Assembly: GCA_020435995.1 (NCBI GenBank)
Contig: JAGQYO010000008.1
Coordinates: 32,662 to 96,661 of the forward strand
Source of the DNA: Flavobacteriales bacterium
Lineage (GTDB): Bacteria; Bacteroidota; Bacteroidia; Flavobacteriales_G; Salibacteraceae
DNA length: 64,000 nucleotides
Direction: 5' to 3'
This document shows, piece after piece, positions 28,452-37,025 of the stretch (the stretch's first letter is position 1; the number at the start of each line of letters is the position of its first letter). The position numbers and the translations under genes are program-made. The notes beneath the pieces were generated by a model, which was not told the origin of the DNA, made no database searches, and saw only the letters and a list, made by a program, of their open reading frames with translations.

Positions 28452-29208
28452 TTCGGTAGCCAAGAATGAATCCTTTTTCTATCATTTGATTAATCCACTT
28501 AGAAATTTGATCCTCAATTTCAGGGGTGAGTTCAAGTTGAAGCATCGCGCATGTGTCGAGCGCGGCTAAATGTAGATTTTTAGAGCTGTTCAGTTGCCCC
28601 ATTAGCGTACCAAAAAACAAAGGGAATTCCAGCACTTTTACGTTGAGTTTTTTTAAATCACGCAGGAGTATAACGCAATAATTTCCTATTTCCTTTTGGG
28701 CATCGCGCAAGGGCATTTTATGTATAGGGTATGAAAGGTTAATGAGGTAATAATAAGGGTTGAAAACCAGGTCATCCAGCCTCCAATTTCCGTGGTTTAT
28801 TGTTTTTGGTATTTCTTGATCTGCACCATTGTAAACAACTATTTCGGCCCACTCAAACTCCAAAAGTTGGGTCAGAAATGGAAATTCTGTTTTTTCGCTT
28901 ATGTCAGCATTTTTTACCCAAATGAGCAGCTCTTCGGGCAGTTTCCAAACTTGATAATGTTGGCATTTATGTTCTATAAAAAACCGTTGTAAAAATTCCT
29001 TCCAGCGATCCCCAAACAAATTTCGAGTGATGGGGTAGGCATTGGTCATAATATCAAATATGACATTGAACACTAGTCTTCTATAATTGTGAAGGCGATC
29101 GGGGAGTGCCCCTTTAATTTCCTGCGTTTTACCTGTTTTACAATACTCGGCAAGCTGAGATTGAATGCGGTGCGTTTCAGGATTCAACGAACGGGCTGCT
29201 TTTTCCAT
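28441..29208 (-). CDS. BufC-like DUF2063 partner protein of a MNIO enzyme
   Basis: A 255-residue protein of the DUF2063 family, recognised by the N-terminal region with YRRLVFNVIFDIMTNAYPI and the FEWAEI core, and by its position directly after a DUF692 gene. In bufferin-type RiPP loci such proteins (BufC) bind the precursor and assist the MNIO enzyme in cysteine modification. The ATG lies inside the end of the upstream gene (25-base overlap), so translation is coupled. It is the last gene of the operon. No catalytic residues of its own are apparent. Confidence 0.85.
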   Translation of the reverse strand: MEKAARSLNPETHRIQSQLAEYCKTGKTQEIKGALPDRLHNYRRLVFNVIFDIMTNAYPITRNLFGDRWKEFLQRFFIEHKCQHYQVWKLPEELLIWVKNADISEKTEFPFLTQLLEFEWAEIVVYNGADQEIPKTINHGNWRLDDLVFNPYYYLINLSYPIHKMPLRDAQKEIGNYCVILLRDLKKLNVKVLEFPLFFGTLMGQLNSSKNLHLAALDTCAMLQLELTPEIEDQISKWINQMIEKGFILGYRTTA

Positions 29209-30005
29209 GCTTTTGAAGTAATTGATTTTAATTGCCCAAGTTCTTTTTCTAAAAAGGGTAGTTCGGGAATGTTAAAGTCGCGCTCTAACAAAACGGGAAC
29301 AGGTGAAATTTGTCTGCTAGTCCATTCAAATAATTCAAATACGGGGTCAATAATATCTTGGCCGTGTGTGTCAATAATGAGGTCGTCGCTAATTTTTTCG
29401 TGGCCAGCCATGTGAATGTACTCCACATGATTTAATGGCAATTGAAGAATAAATTCTTTGGAAGAGTATCCGTGGTTGAAGGAGTTGACATACACGTTGT
29501 TGACATCCAATAGTAGTTTACAATTGGCGTTTGTGACTATTTGAGAAATAAACTCGTGTTCCTCCATTTCGGCAGCTACCGAGGTGTAGTAGGATACATT
29601 TTCAATTATCAAAGGTCTTTCAAGCATCTCTTGCACTTCTTTGATGCGAGATACAATATGGTTTACCGCATCTTGCCTGAACGGAATGGGTAACAGGTCA
29701 TAAAGGTGGGCATTGTCGCATTTGCTATAGGATAAGTGCTCAGAATACGTTTTCACCTGATAGCGGTCCAAAAATACTTTGAGCTCCTTTAAAAACGCGT
29801 AATCTAATTTATCGGGACTTCCTATGGACAGTGACAAGCCGTGGCAGAATATAGGGTATCGTTCGGCAATTTGATCTAATTGAGTTTTCCAATAGCCGCC
29901 AAGATTCATCCAGTTTTCTGGTGCCAATTCCACGAAGTCGAAGGCATCACCCTTGTACGCTATCATTTCTTCCGCAAGATCACGCCTAAACCCTAATCCA
30001 ATCAT
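29184..30005 (-). CDS. MNIO (DUF692) cysteine-modifying iron oxygenase, BufB-like
   Basis: A 273-residue TIM-barrel protein of the DUF692/MNIO family, multinuclear iron enzymes that use O2 to modify cysteines or other residues of precursor peptides. Candidate metal ligands, placed by family motifs, are His55 (FCHGLSLSIG), Glu89/His90 (YSEHLSYS), Glu135 (IENVSYY), Asp167 and Asn170 (LLLDVNN), His198 (IHMAGH), Asp212/His214 (IDTHG) and Glu241 (LLERDFN). ATG 30005 is preferred over TTG 30011, which lies in the T-tract of the terminator just upstream. Coupled to the DUF2063 gene; the likely substrate is the adjacent Cys-rich precursor. Confidence 0.92.
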   Translation of the reverse strand: MIGLGFRRDLAEEMIAYKGDAFDFVELAPENWMNLGGYWKTQLDQIAERYPIFCHGLSLSIGSPDKLDYAFLKELKVFLDRYQVKTYSEHLSYSKCDNAHLYDLLPIPFRQDAVNHIVSRIKEVQEMLERPLIIENVSYYTSVAAEMEEHEFISQIVTNANCKLLLDVNNVYVNSFNHGYSSKEFILQLPLNHVEYIHMAGHEKISDDLIIDTHGQDIIDPVFELFEWTSRQISPVPVLLERDFNIPELPFLEKELGQLKSITSKAWKKQPVR

Positions 30006-30009
30006 AATC

Positions 30010-30043
30010 AAAAAAAAGCCCCATCCCAGTATTGGGATAGGGC
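30010..30043 (-). terminator. Strong intrinsic terminator between precursor and MNIO genes
   Basis: On the minus strand a fully paired 11-bp stem (GCCCTATCCCA with TGGGATGGGGC, one G-T pair) and a 4-base loop ATAC are followed by eight T residues that end 4 bases before the MNIO start codon. Transcripts from the precursor gene must pass it to reach the enzymes, so enzyme level is probably set by read-through. Confidence 0.88.
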
Positions 30044-30067
30044 AATTTAGCTATTAATATTTAGAAA

Positions 30068-30463
30068 TTAGTGTGTTCCACATTTTCCCTCACCACATTT
30101 TCCTTCACCGCACTTAGCTTCTTTTGTTTTGTCGTCGCCTGCCTTAGTAGCTTTGTCTTTTCCAGCTTCTTTGGTTTCTTTTTTTGCTTTAGGAGCTTTT
30201 GCGTCTTTGTCTGTAGCCTTGCCATCTTTTCCTTTTCCTTCGCCACACTTGCCTTCACCACATTTTAATTCTGAAGAAGTGTTGTCGATAAATGCTGATG
30301 CAGAGCCATTCAAGTTTAGGATATGAGATCGTATCTCAGATCCACTGCCCAGATCATTCACTTGAAATAGATCATTCGAGTTGGCATTTAAAGAAAGAGC
30401 ACCAATTGCTAAGGTACCTGTAGCCAAAGCGGCTAATTTTTTCATGTTTTCATTTTTTTTCAT
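30068..30463 (-). CDS. Bufferin-like RiPP precursor with two Cys-Gly-Glu-Gly-Lys clusters
   Basis: A 131-residue exported peptide. The signal peptide covers about residues 7-28; a second Met at residue 7 is an alternative start. The mature part has five cysteines and no others: Cys68 and Cys73 in a KCGEGKCGEGK cluster, and Cys118, Cys123 and Cys128 in the C-terminal KCGEGKCGEGKCGTH. The 44 residues between are a Lys/Ala/Asp/Thr linker. EGKCG motifs are the hallmark of bufferins, whose cysteines are converted by MNIO enzymes into copper-binding groups. The MNIO and DUF2063 genes follow behind a terminator. A promoter with one mismatch (TTACTTTG, minus strand) lies about 40 bases upstream. Copper sequestration in the periplasm is inference from the family. 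Confidence 0.85.
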   Translation of the reverse strand: MKKNENMKKLAALATGTLAIGALSLNANSNDLFQVNDLGSGSEIRSHILNLNGSASAFIDNTSSELKCGEGKCGEGKGKDGKATDKDAKAPKAKKETKEAGKDKATKAGDDKTKEAKCGEGKCGEGKCGTH

Positions 30464-30576
30464 AACCCTTGATAATTTAATTTTCTAAAAATAGAGGATA
30501 ACAAAGTAAGACGATGTTTAACTCAGATGGTGTCGCAGCGCAAACAAATGTAGAAATAGAAATATACCTCCTTTGC

Positions 30577-31326
30577 TTATGGATTTTTCTGGCAATCCAT
30601 GATGGCTTTTACAATGTCGTACTCGGCAGCCTTGAGTATAAAGTCATCCTCTAAAGGACATTTTTCCATAAACTCTTTGGCGGCTTCGGCGCTTGGCAAT
30701 CCTGTTACTTTTTGTACTACTTCTGGGTTGTATTTAGATTGAATAATTTTTTCTTGTTCGCTTTGGACCTTTGCCTTTGAAAGCCTTTTCTGTTCTTTGG
30801 CTTCTTTGCTAAATTTATTATATAAAAAAGTGATTGGAGATCCCAAAGGTACGTGTGCATTGAGGTCGGTTTCAACTTCTTCAAGAGATTGCGGTTTGCC
30901 AGTACCATAGGTTTTTAATTCAGGTCCAGTTTCTTGATTTTTAAAATCCTCGGCAAATGATTCTTTGCTGGGATATACCGATACGTCGATTTCTTTTAAC
31001 TTATAGATTTTCTCATGCATAAAAATGGTAATCTCAATGGCGTCGGGAATAAATAAAGTGTTGGTGAAAATAACCTTATCTTCATAACCGATGGAGGTAA
31101 GTTTGATGGTGTCATTTTGTACATAAGGTATTAAAAAAACGCCATCAGAATAGGTATTTGTGGCGGTAAGCGTATTGAGATTTACAACATGTACCCCAAC
31201 TAACGTGGACGAATCTTTGGAGCTTACCACTTTGGCCTTCAGTAATTTAATCTGGGCCTGTGTAGTTAAGGACAAAGCGATGCCTATAACCAAGACGAAT
31301 ATTTTACGAAAAGCGATAAATTTCAT
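30577..31326 (-). CDS. Carboxypeptidase-regulatory-like (CarboxypepD_reg) secreted protein
   Basis: A 249-residue protein with a signal peptide (cleaved near TTQAQ, residue 25), then a CarboxypepD_reg-like beta-sandwich (residues 27-110, with VVSSKDSSTLVGVHVVN and SIGYED) as found at the N terminus of TonB-dependent receptors, here without a receptor. The C-terminal half is helical and charged (KEAKEQKRLSKAK). It has its own -7 box at 31335-31342. Function unknown; it is separated from the bufferin-like genes by its own transcription unit upstream. Confidence 0.8.
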   Translation of the reverse strand: MKFIAFRKIFVLVIGIALSLTTQAQIKLLKAKVVSSKDSSTLVGVHVVNLNTLTATNTYSDGVFLIPYVQNDTIKLTSIGYEDKVIFTNTLFIPDAIEITIFMHEKIYKLKEIDVSVYPSKESFAEDFKNQETGPELKTYGTGKPQSLEEVETDLNAHVPLGSPITFLYNKFSKEAKEQKRLSKAKVQSEQEKIIQSKYNPEVVQKVTGLPSAEAAKEFMEKCPLEDDFILKAAEYDIVKAIMDCQKNP

Positions 31327-31334
31327 GTGCTAGA

Positions 31335-31342
31335 CAAAGGTA
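31335..31342 (-). promoter_or_regulatory. Promoter -7 box (TACCTTTG) for the CarboxypepD_reg-like gene
   Basis: An exact TAnnTTTG match on the minus strand, 8 bases before the ATG at 31326, implying a nearly leaderless message. Confidence 0.7.
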
Positions 31343-31366
31343 GTGATAAGCCAAACTTAAAATGAC

Positions 31367-33604
31367 TTATTTGGCAATTTCTAAGGCTTCCTTCGCTGAT
31401 ATTGTTTTGCCTTGGTATTCACCTACGATGAATGCCCCAGGAATATCCAATTCATCTAGTTCGGCTCTAAATGCCTTTGCTTGCTCGTATCCCTCAAATG
31501 GCCCTACAAAATATTTGGTAAGTCCATCAGCATCTTTTTCATGTGTAATGCTGCCCAGCTTAATGTACTTATTGAAAATATCCATTGGGATTTTCTCTCT
31601 AAACGAACCCAGCTGAATTTTAAATGTAACACCTTTTGCCTTGGCATTTTTACCCATACCAGCAGGAAACGAACCAGCACTTTTTTCAGCTTCTACTAAG
31701 GTAGCTCCAACGCTTGCCAGGGTTACGGCTTCTCCAGAGTTAAATCCCTTAATCATACAATCGCCGTATCCGGCAGCTTTTAATTGTACACGGGCTTTGG
31801 CTGCCGCATCATAGCTTGTGTAATTTCCTGAGTAATAACGTGTAAGGCCATCGCTGCTTTTTACACCAACCACCGGTTTGATATCTTCAAAAGTTCCTGC
31901 TTTAACAGGGTTTCTAAATGCCCCAACTTGAATTCTGAACACAGTTCCTTCTTGTTTTTCTAACAAACGAGCGCTTCTTGCTCCTACAAAAACACCACGG
32001 GTATCGGCAGTGATTACCTTGCCTGTAACCGTTTCTTCTACAATTGCCTTTGTTTTAAAACCTTGCTTGTTGAGCTCTTCGTTTTTGGCTAATGCTTCTT
32101 CAATTTTATCATATTCTCCAACCAAAATAGCCTCTCCAGTCACGTCTTCAACTGTTTTGATTTTACCCTCACTCAGCAAAGCATTGGCCTGTTGAGATGA
32201 CAACGCCTCGCCGGCAACTTGCACACTATATTTACTGTATCGTCTTCTTTCGGTGGCAGAAGGCATATCCTTAGCATAGATGGTGTCTTCAATGGCGGCG
32301 AAGTGCCCAGTTGAGTCCAAAAATCTCAAGTAAATCATTTCGAGCTGATCGTCAGAAAGAGCCAAGCCATTGGAATCAACTACTGCATTTTCTGCAGAAT
32401 TAACTTCCACATCTCGGTAGTCTGGCACGCCATCATTATCGGTGTCGGGAGGACAACCCTTTAGATCCACTTCAACGCCAGCGGGAGTTCCAATGCACTC
32501 ATCGTCTAAGTTTTGTACTCCATCTCCATCTTCATCTCCTAGAGCCATGGCATTTAATTCTTCTATGGTTATGGTGTACTGGGCTTCTTCAGCAGCTTTT
32601 CGTCCATGATCTGACAAGTCGAAACTCAATCCTACATGTGAATAGAGTATGCCATCCATTTTTCCACTTCCTTCATAATCTCCTTTTCCTTCCTTCGATA
32701 CACCATCTATTTTATCCGTTAAAAGAATGTTGTAAGTTGCTCCAAAGCGCATGTGCCATCGATGCATTAACCTCAAGTTAGCCCCAGCCGAAATGGGTAT
32801 GGCAAAAGAGTACTTTTCGTAGTACCCAGACCCAGTAACATCTGAGTCCCGAATATCTGTTTCGTAATTATAATCCCGCTTCAAATTGGTGGCAGTCGCA
32901 TAATTTTCTGGAATTTCTTTTTGGTTCTTAATGGTTCCATCGCTCCAATAATAGTAAGACTCGCCTGTTGGGTTATAAATGAGGTCGGTTTTTGAATTGA
33001 ATACTAAGGCATCAAAACCTACTGCAAAAAATGGGTTTATAGGATGTTTTTCGTTGGTGAAATGATTGAAGTTATAAGAAAACTCAACTCCGAAAGTATT
33101 GAGAGTCGTAGAAAAGTTTCGATTGAAAGATTCAGATCTTTCATTAGCCGAGAGCTTTCCTGTCATAGCTTTTAGACTCACATAAAAACTGCTTTTTAAT
33201 GGAAAACTAACTTTCAAGTCGGCGGCAAGGTTTGATGTTAATGCTGTATTTGATTTTTGGTTATTTGTTACATCCCCAAAGAAGGTCAACATGCCACCCG
33301 AAACCGAAATTACCGGTTTAAAATCACTCACTTCAGGATTGGTTTCTGGTTCCGTTGGCTGCACATACTCTTCGTCAGCCGGTGGTGCTTGGTAATTAGA
33401 TTCTTCTGCTTGTGGCTCTGATGAACCTGTGGCCTCCTCATTGGTAGAAGGTACGTTGGGTGAATATTCTGCTGGGGCCTCTCTTTCAGGACTTTCATTT
33501 TGTTCGGGTTTGGCTTGGCCCGAAACATTAGAGGAGTCTTGCTGGGAATAGCCCATTTGGGTTATAAATAACAGACTAAAAACTAGAAATAGGACTTTCT
33601 TCAT
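31367..33604 (-). CDS. Outer-membrane barrel with thrombospondin type 3 and SPOR-like repeats
   Basis: A 745-residue envelope protein. Signal peptide (cleaved near GYSQQ), then a Pro/Glu-rich disordered stretch (about 22-92), a beta-barrel-like domain (95-345), calcium-binding thrombospondin type 3 motifs (DEDGDGVQNLDDECIGTP and DTDNDGVPDYRD, about 355-395) and three or four SPOR-like modules (around 455-520, 560-630, 655-740). SPOR domains bind denuded peptidoglycan. ATG 33604 is preferred over TTG 33607. A -7-like TACTTTCG lies at 33620-33627. The protein probably ties the outer membrane to the wall. Confidence 0.82.
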   Translation of the reverse strand: MKKVLFLVFSLLFITQMGYSQQDSSNVSGQAKPEQNESPEREAPAEYSPNVPSTNEEATGSSEPQAEESNYQAPPADEEYVQPTEPETNPEVSDFKPVISVSGGMLTFFGDVTNNQKSNTALTSNLAADLKVSFPLKSSFYVSLKAMTGKLSANERSESFNRNFSTTLNTFGVEFSYNFNHFTNEKHPINPFFAVGFDALVFNSKTDLIYNPTGESYYYWSDGTIKNQKEIPENYATATNLKRDYNYETDIRDSDVTGSGYYEKYSFAIPISAGANLRLMHRWHMRFGATYNILLTDKIDGVSKEGKGDYEGSGKMDGILYSHVGLSFDLSDHGRKAAEEAQYTITIEELNAMALGDEDGDGVQNLDDECIGTPAGVEVDLKGCPPDTDNDGVPDYRDVEVNSAENAVVDSNGLALSDDQLEMIYLRFLDSTGHFAAIEDTIYAKDMPSATERRRYSKYSVQVAGEALSSQQANALLSEGKIKTVEDVTGEAILVGEYDKIEEALAKNEELNKQGFKTKAIVEETVTGKVITADTRGVFVGARSARLLEKQEGTVFRIQVGAFRNPVKAGTFEDIKPVVGVKSSDGLTRYYSGNYTSYDAAAKARVQLKAAGYGDCMIKGFNSGEAVTLASVGATLVEAEKSAGSFPAGMGKNAKAKGVTFKIQLGSFREKIPMDIFNKYIKLGSITHEKDADGLTKYFVGPFEGYEQAKAFRAELDELDIPGAFIVGEYQGKTISAKEALEIAK

Positions 33605-33696
33605 CAAATGTTATTAGTGCGAAAGTAGGATAACAAAATCACTGGCTAAAATTAATTAAAATGAAGGTTACCCACATAGCTCAAAAAGAGCTTGAT

Positions 33697-35244
33697 TTAC
33701 TTATACCACTTTTGCTTTGTTATCATCAAAGCTTCCTGCACAGTTATCCTCGATCCATCATTATATGCCGTAACAAATGGGCCCATAAATTTGTGACCTC
33801 CTGCATTAATTCCCTCGCGGGAATCGCGTGCTGCCTTATATTCTGCGTATGAGCCAGTGGTATACTTTACCCAACCTTCATGATTTTCAATGGCGAAATT
33901 TTGTGTCCATTGATGCCGTGAACTAAAATACTGTGCATCTACTACATTCTTTCCAGCGGCAATTTGAACACGGTAATTCACCCCTTTGGCTACATCCAAA
34001 TCGGGACTAACGACTTGTTTTTTCGCTAAAATAGGTTCTGTTGGGGCTTTCTTTTCTTTTTTTACCACCACTGGCTCAGCTGCTTTTTCTTCCTTAATTA
34101 TGATTGGTTCAGGCACCACAATAGGCTCTGCTTCCTTGGTTGCTTCCTTTGGCGGTTCTTGTGTCGGCACTACTATCGACTCAGGTTCTGGCGTTGGCTC
34201 AACAACAGGTTCTTCTTTTTTAACTGGCTCGGCTTCAACGGTAGCATCCTCTTTTTTTACTGGTTCTTCAAGGATTTCAGGAACAACCACAACAGCCAGT
34301 TCTTCAACTGGCTCTTCCGTTGGAATATCCTCAATTTCCAATTCTTCTTCTTCAGGTGCCTTCAGCTTAGGCTCGTCCATTGGGGGTGTGTTATTGGCGA
34401 GCACTTTTTCATCACCGAAAAGGATATCTACTTGTTTCGAAACATTGTTGTCTAGATAGGAAAATTGACCTTTGAAAGTTTTCGGGTCTTTATTAGAACA
34501 AGTTGATAAGTCAATTTGGTAGGTAATCGAAAAGGTTTCTTCCGTAGGTACCGACATCCAAATAAACTTCACCTTGTTTTTAATGGACGAAAAAACGGCA
34601 TTTTGAGATTCCAAGGCGGTTACCTTCGCCCCCATCGAAACGATTTCTTCAATTTTTGAGAATCCCTCAATTCCTTTTTTACTAACCGATACGCGAATTG
34701 TATGTATATCCCCCTTTGATTCTACAATGGACCGTGTAACGGAGGCGGAAGCCGGAATCACTTCATTTTTCTTGGCTGTTTCAGCTGCTTTTTTTGCTAG
34801 TTCACCGGCAGTACCAATCACAATGGATTTCTTGACAGGATGGTATGATTTCTTTTCATTGTTTTCTAGGTATGAAAACTTCCCTGATAAGTCTATTGAT
34901 TCTGGAGCGTCTTCACTAAACTTTAATTTATAGCTCACTTTAAAGTTATCTTCATCGGGTATGTTCAACCAAATTATTTTAAGTTGATTAGCATCATAAG
35001 TAAATGTGGCATTGCCTAATTCACCTGGTTCTACTTCTACACCACGTGGAATATCTTCGGTGTATTTGGCGAAACCCTTTACCTGGCCACGGGTAAAAGC
35101 CAATTCGATGGTAATTTCTTTACCGCGTTCGGCAGTTTCGGGTGCTATAATTTCAATTTTTAGCTCATCTTTTTTTAGTTCGGATACGGTGGTTAAAAAA
35201 ACAAGTGGCAATATATTGAGAATGAAAAATAAGTTTCGGAGCAT
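33697..35244 (-). CDS. Exported protein with two beta-sandwich repeats, PEV-rich linker and SPOR domain
   Basis: A 515-residue protein. After an N-terminal hydrophobic signal segment (1-20), two related beta-sandwich units follow (about 26-140 and 165-285). Both have a FTYDANQLKIIWLNIPDEDNF / FSSIKNKVKFIWMSVPTEETF type core and a GKFSYLENN / GQFSYLDNN type end, so they are an internal duplication. A Glu/Pro/Val/Lys-rich linker of about 130 residues leads to a C-terminal SPOR domain (RVQIAAGK, GWVKYTTGSY, FMGPFVTAY). It is probably periplasmic and bound to peptidoglycan. It has its own -7 box, and its gene is followed by the other SPOR gene in the same direction. Confidence 0.82.
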   Translation of the reverse strand: MLRNLFFILNILPLVFLTTVSELKKDELKIEIIAPETAERGKEITIELAFTRGQVKGFAKYTEDIPRGVEVEPGELGNATFTYDANQLKIIWLNIPDEDNFKVSYKLKFSEDAPESIDLSGKFSYLENNEKKSYHPVKKSIVIGTAGELAKKAAETAKKNEVIPASASVTRSIVESKGDIHTIRVSVSKKGIEGFSKIEEIVSMGAKVTALESQNAVFSSIKNKVKFIWMSVPTEETFSITYQIDLSTCSNKDPKTFKGQFSYLDNNVSKQVDILFGDEKVLANNTPPMDEPKLKAPEEEELEIEDIPTEEPVEELAVVVVPEILEEPVKKEDATVEAEPVKKEEPVVEPTPEPESIVVPTQEPPKEATKEAEPIVVPEPIIIKEEKAAEPVVVKKEKKAPTEPILAKKQVVSPDLDVAKGVNYRVQIAAGKNVVDAQYFSSRHQWTQNFAIENHEGWVKYTTGSYAEYKAARDSREGINAGGHKFMGPFVTAYNDGSRITVQEALMITKQKWYK

Positions 35245-35480
35245 ACTTTTTCCTTTTGAGAATTTGCGTTACCAACAAATCTATTTTTAAGGTGATGGGT
35301 ACCTCCATGATAGGGGTGTGCAATTGCAAACATGGATTTGTTTAAAAGGAAAAGAATTACTAAGTCTAGGCGCGCCTAATTACTTGATAGCTAGTAAGTA
35401 AACGTAGATAGGGTAGCCTTTGAAATTAAGGAGTTTGAAGTTGCTAGTTATTAAAGGAAGAGTGTTGAAATCTATTAGGG
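35245..35480. other. 236-bp intergenic region with a 12-bp GC palindrome
   Basis: No convincing gene is present. It holds the promoter box of the SPOR gene, a perfect palindrome TAGGCGCGCCTA at 35367-35378 that stands out in AT-rich sequence, and a short inverted repeat TTACTT/AAGTAA just after it. No clear terminator for the LOG-family gene was seen. Confidence 0.5.
35276..35283 (-). promoter_or_regulatory. Promoter -7 box (TAGATTTG) for the SPOR/beta-sandwich gene
   Basis: An exact TAnnTTTG match on the minus strand, 31 bases before the ATG at 35244. Confidence 0.6.
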
Positions 35481-36185
35481 CTAGAAATTGGGCTTTAATA
35501 AATACTTGGTGTAAAACTCATTGATAATTTTTACGGCTTCTTCCGATGTGTCAACTATTTTGAAAAAGTCTAAATCCTCGGGGCTAATATTTTTTTCTTC
35601 CAGCATGGTTGTTTTTATCCAATCAATTAAACCACCCCAATAATCAGTGCCTACCAAAATAATGGGGAACCGACCTATTTTTTTAGTTTGGATCAGGGTC
35701 AAGGATTCAAAAAACTCGTCGAGCGTTCCGAATCCTCCAGGCATTACCACAAACCCTTGGGCGTACTTCACAAACATCAATTTGCGAACGAAGAAATAGT
35801 CGAAGGTAATCTCTTTGTCCTTGTCGATATAGGGGTTGTGGTGTTGTTCAAAAGGCAGTTCGATGTTAAGGCCAACAGATATTCCCTGACCTTTTTGTGC
35901 ACCTTTATTTGCTGCTTCCATTATACCGGGTCCACCGCCGCTAATGACTCCAAACCCCTCTAAGGTCAATTTGTATGCAATATCTTCAGCTACAATGTAG
36001 TATTTGTTATCAGATTTTGTTCGGGCTGATCCAAATATGGAAACACACGGCCCAATTCTGGACATAGTTTCGAAACCCTCAACGAATTCCGACATGATTT
36101 TGAAAATCTGCCAAGAGTCCTTGGTTTTAATTTCGTTCCAATCTTTGGCCTTGAATGCTTTGGATACTTTATCTTCTTCTACCAT
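35481..36185 (-). CDS. LOG-family (TIGR00730) nucleotide phosphoribohydrolase-like protein
   Basis: A 234-residue Rossmann-fold protein with both LOG signatures: SGGGPGIMEAANKGA (residues 82-96) and MPGGFGTLDEFFE (148-160). Members cleave nucleoside 5'-monophosphates, including cytokinin precursors, to base and ribose phosphate; the substrate in this organism is not known. A -7-like TATACTTG lies at 36205-36212. It is divergent from the lipoprotein gene. Confidence 0.92.
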   Translation of the reverse strand: MVEEDKVSKAFKAKDWNEIKTKDSWQIFKIMSEFVEGFETMSRIGPCVSIFGSARTKSDNKYYIVAEDIAYKLTLEGFGVISGGGPGIMEAANKGAQKGQGISVGLNIELPFEQHHNPYIDKDKEITFDYFFVRKLMFVKYAQGFVVMPGGFGTLDEFFESLTLIQTKKIGRFPIILVGTDYWGGLIDWIKTTMLEEKNISPEDLDFFKIVDTSEEAVKIINEFYTKYLLKPNF

Positions 36186-36251
36186 ATTAATTTGTTTGCA
36201 TCTACAAGTATAGGTGGATTTTATCTACTGGTCACTACACTCTTATTTCGA

Positions 36252-36259
36252 TATATTTG
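36252..36259 (+). promoter_or_regulatory. Promoter -7 box (TATATTTG) for the DUF2807 lipoprotein
   Basis: An exact TAnnTTTG match 19 bases before the ATG at 36279. Confidence 0.65.
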
Positions 36260-36278
36260 CGATTCTGTAAAGCGATAA

Positions 36279-37010
36279 ATGAAGAGATTTGGATTTTTTA
36301 TGTTGTTGACTTCGCTCATGGCTCTGTCGCTTTCGTGTAACAAAAATAAGTGTCAAGATGGTTCGGGAGGAAGGTTTGAAGAAAGTCGAAACTTTAGCAA
36401 CTTTCACACTTTTAAGCTTGCTATTCCTGGCGTAATTGAAATTCATCACGACACCACGTTAACTAAAAGTAGGGTAGTGGTTTTTGCTCAAAAAAATGTG
36501 CAAAAAGCTTTGAACTTAACCAACAATTCGGGTGTTGTAACTATGGAATTTGCCGAGTGCTTCGAGAATCACGACGAAATAGAATTTAAACTTTACACCC
36601 CTACTCTTAAAAAATTAATACTCAGGAGCTCGTGTAGAGTTACTTCCACCAAAGCGATTTACAGCAATAGTTTTGAAATATTAAATCAAGGTACGGCCAA
36701 TGTAGACCTCGTGCTTAAAGTAGATACTTTTTCATGGACAGGCGTAGGTTCCACCACCTTGAAGTTGGAAGGGTATTCAAGGAGAACTAATCTAGAAATC
36801 AAAACATTAGGGACTATTAACGCCATTAATCTGATCACCGACACATGTACAGTAAACCTTGAAGGTACTGGCAATATCTCTACTTATGTTACCAGTTATT
36901 TGGATGTGAAAATTCCAGGTGGCGGCAGTGTAACCTTTGGAGGAGAAGATACTTTAGCTATTGAAAAGAATATCTCAGAATCAGCGTCTTTGATTGACAT
37001 GAGAAAATAA
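36279..37010 (+). CDS. Lipoprotein with GIN (DUF2807) domain
   Basis: A 243-residue lipoprotein with lipobox LSLSC (Cys20). The rest is a DUF2807/GIN auto-transporter-adhesin-like beta-helix, recognised by the opening FSNFHTFKLAIPGVIEIHHD and repeated short strands with LKKLILRSSCRVTS and VDTFSWTGVGSTTLKLEG. It should sit in the outer or inner membrane, facing the periplasm or surface. Function unknown. It lies 15 bases before purK and may share its message. Confidence 0.85.
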   Translation: MKRFGFFMLLTSLMALSLSCNKNKCQDGSGGRFEESRNFSNFHTFKLAIPGVIEIHHDTTLTKSRVVVFAQKNVQKALNLTNNSGVVTMEFAECFENHDEIEFKLYTPTLKKLILRSSCRVTSTKAIYSNSFEILNQGTANVDLVLKVDTFSWTGVGSTTLKLEGYSRRTNLEIKTLGTINAINLITDTCTVNLEGTGNISTYVTSYLDVKIPGGGSVTFGGEDTLAIEKNISESASLIDMRK

Positions 37011-37025
37011 AACTCCCATTGATTT

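Noticed and set aside
30061..30268. Overlapping frames on both strands inside the precursor gene
   Set aside because: They come from the Lys- and Cys-rich repeats of the true gene read in other frames.
33986..34459. Ser/Thr/Gly-rich frame on the plus strand
   Set aside because: It is the antisense shadow of the Pro/Glu/Val linker of the SPOR protein.
35333..35380. 15-codon cationic frame in the 35.3-kb gap
   Set aside because: Too short, no ribosome-binding site, and ends in the GC palindrome; likely chance.
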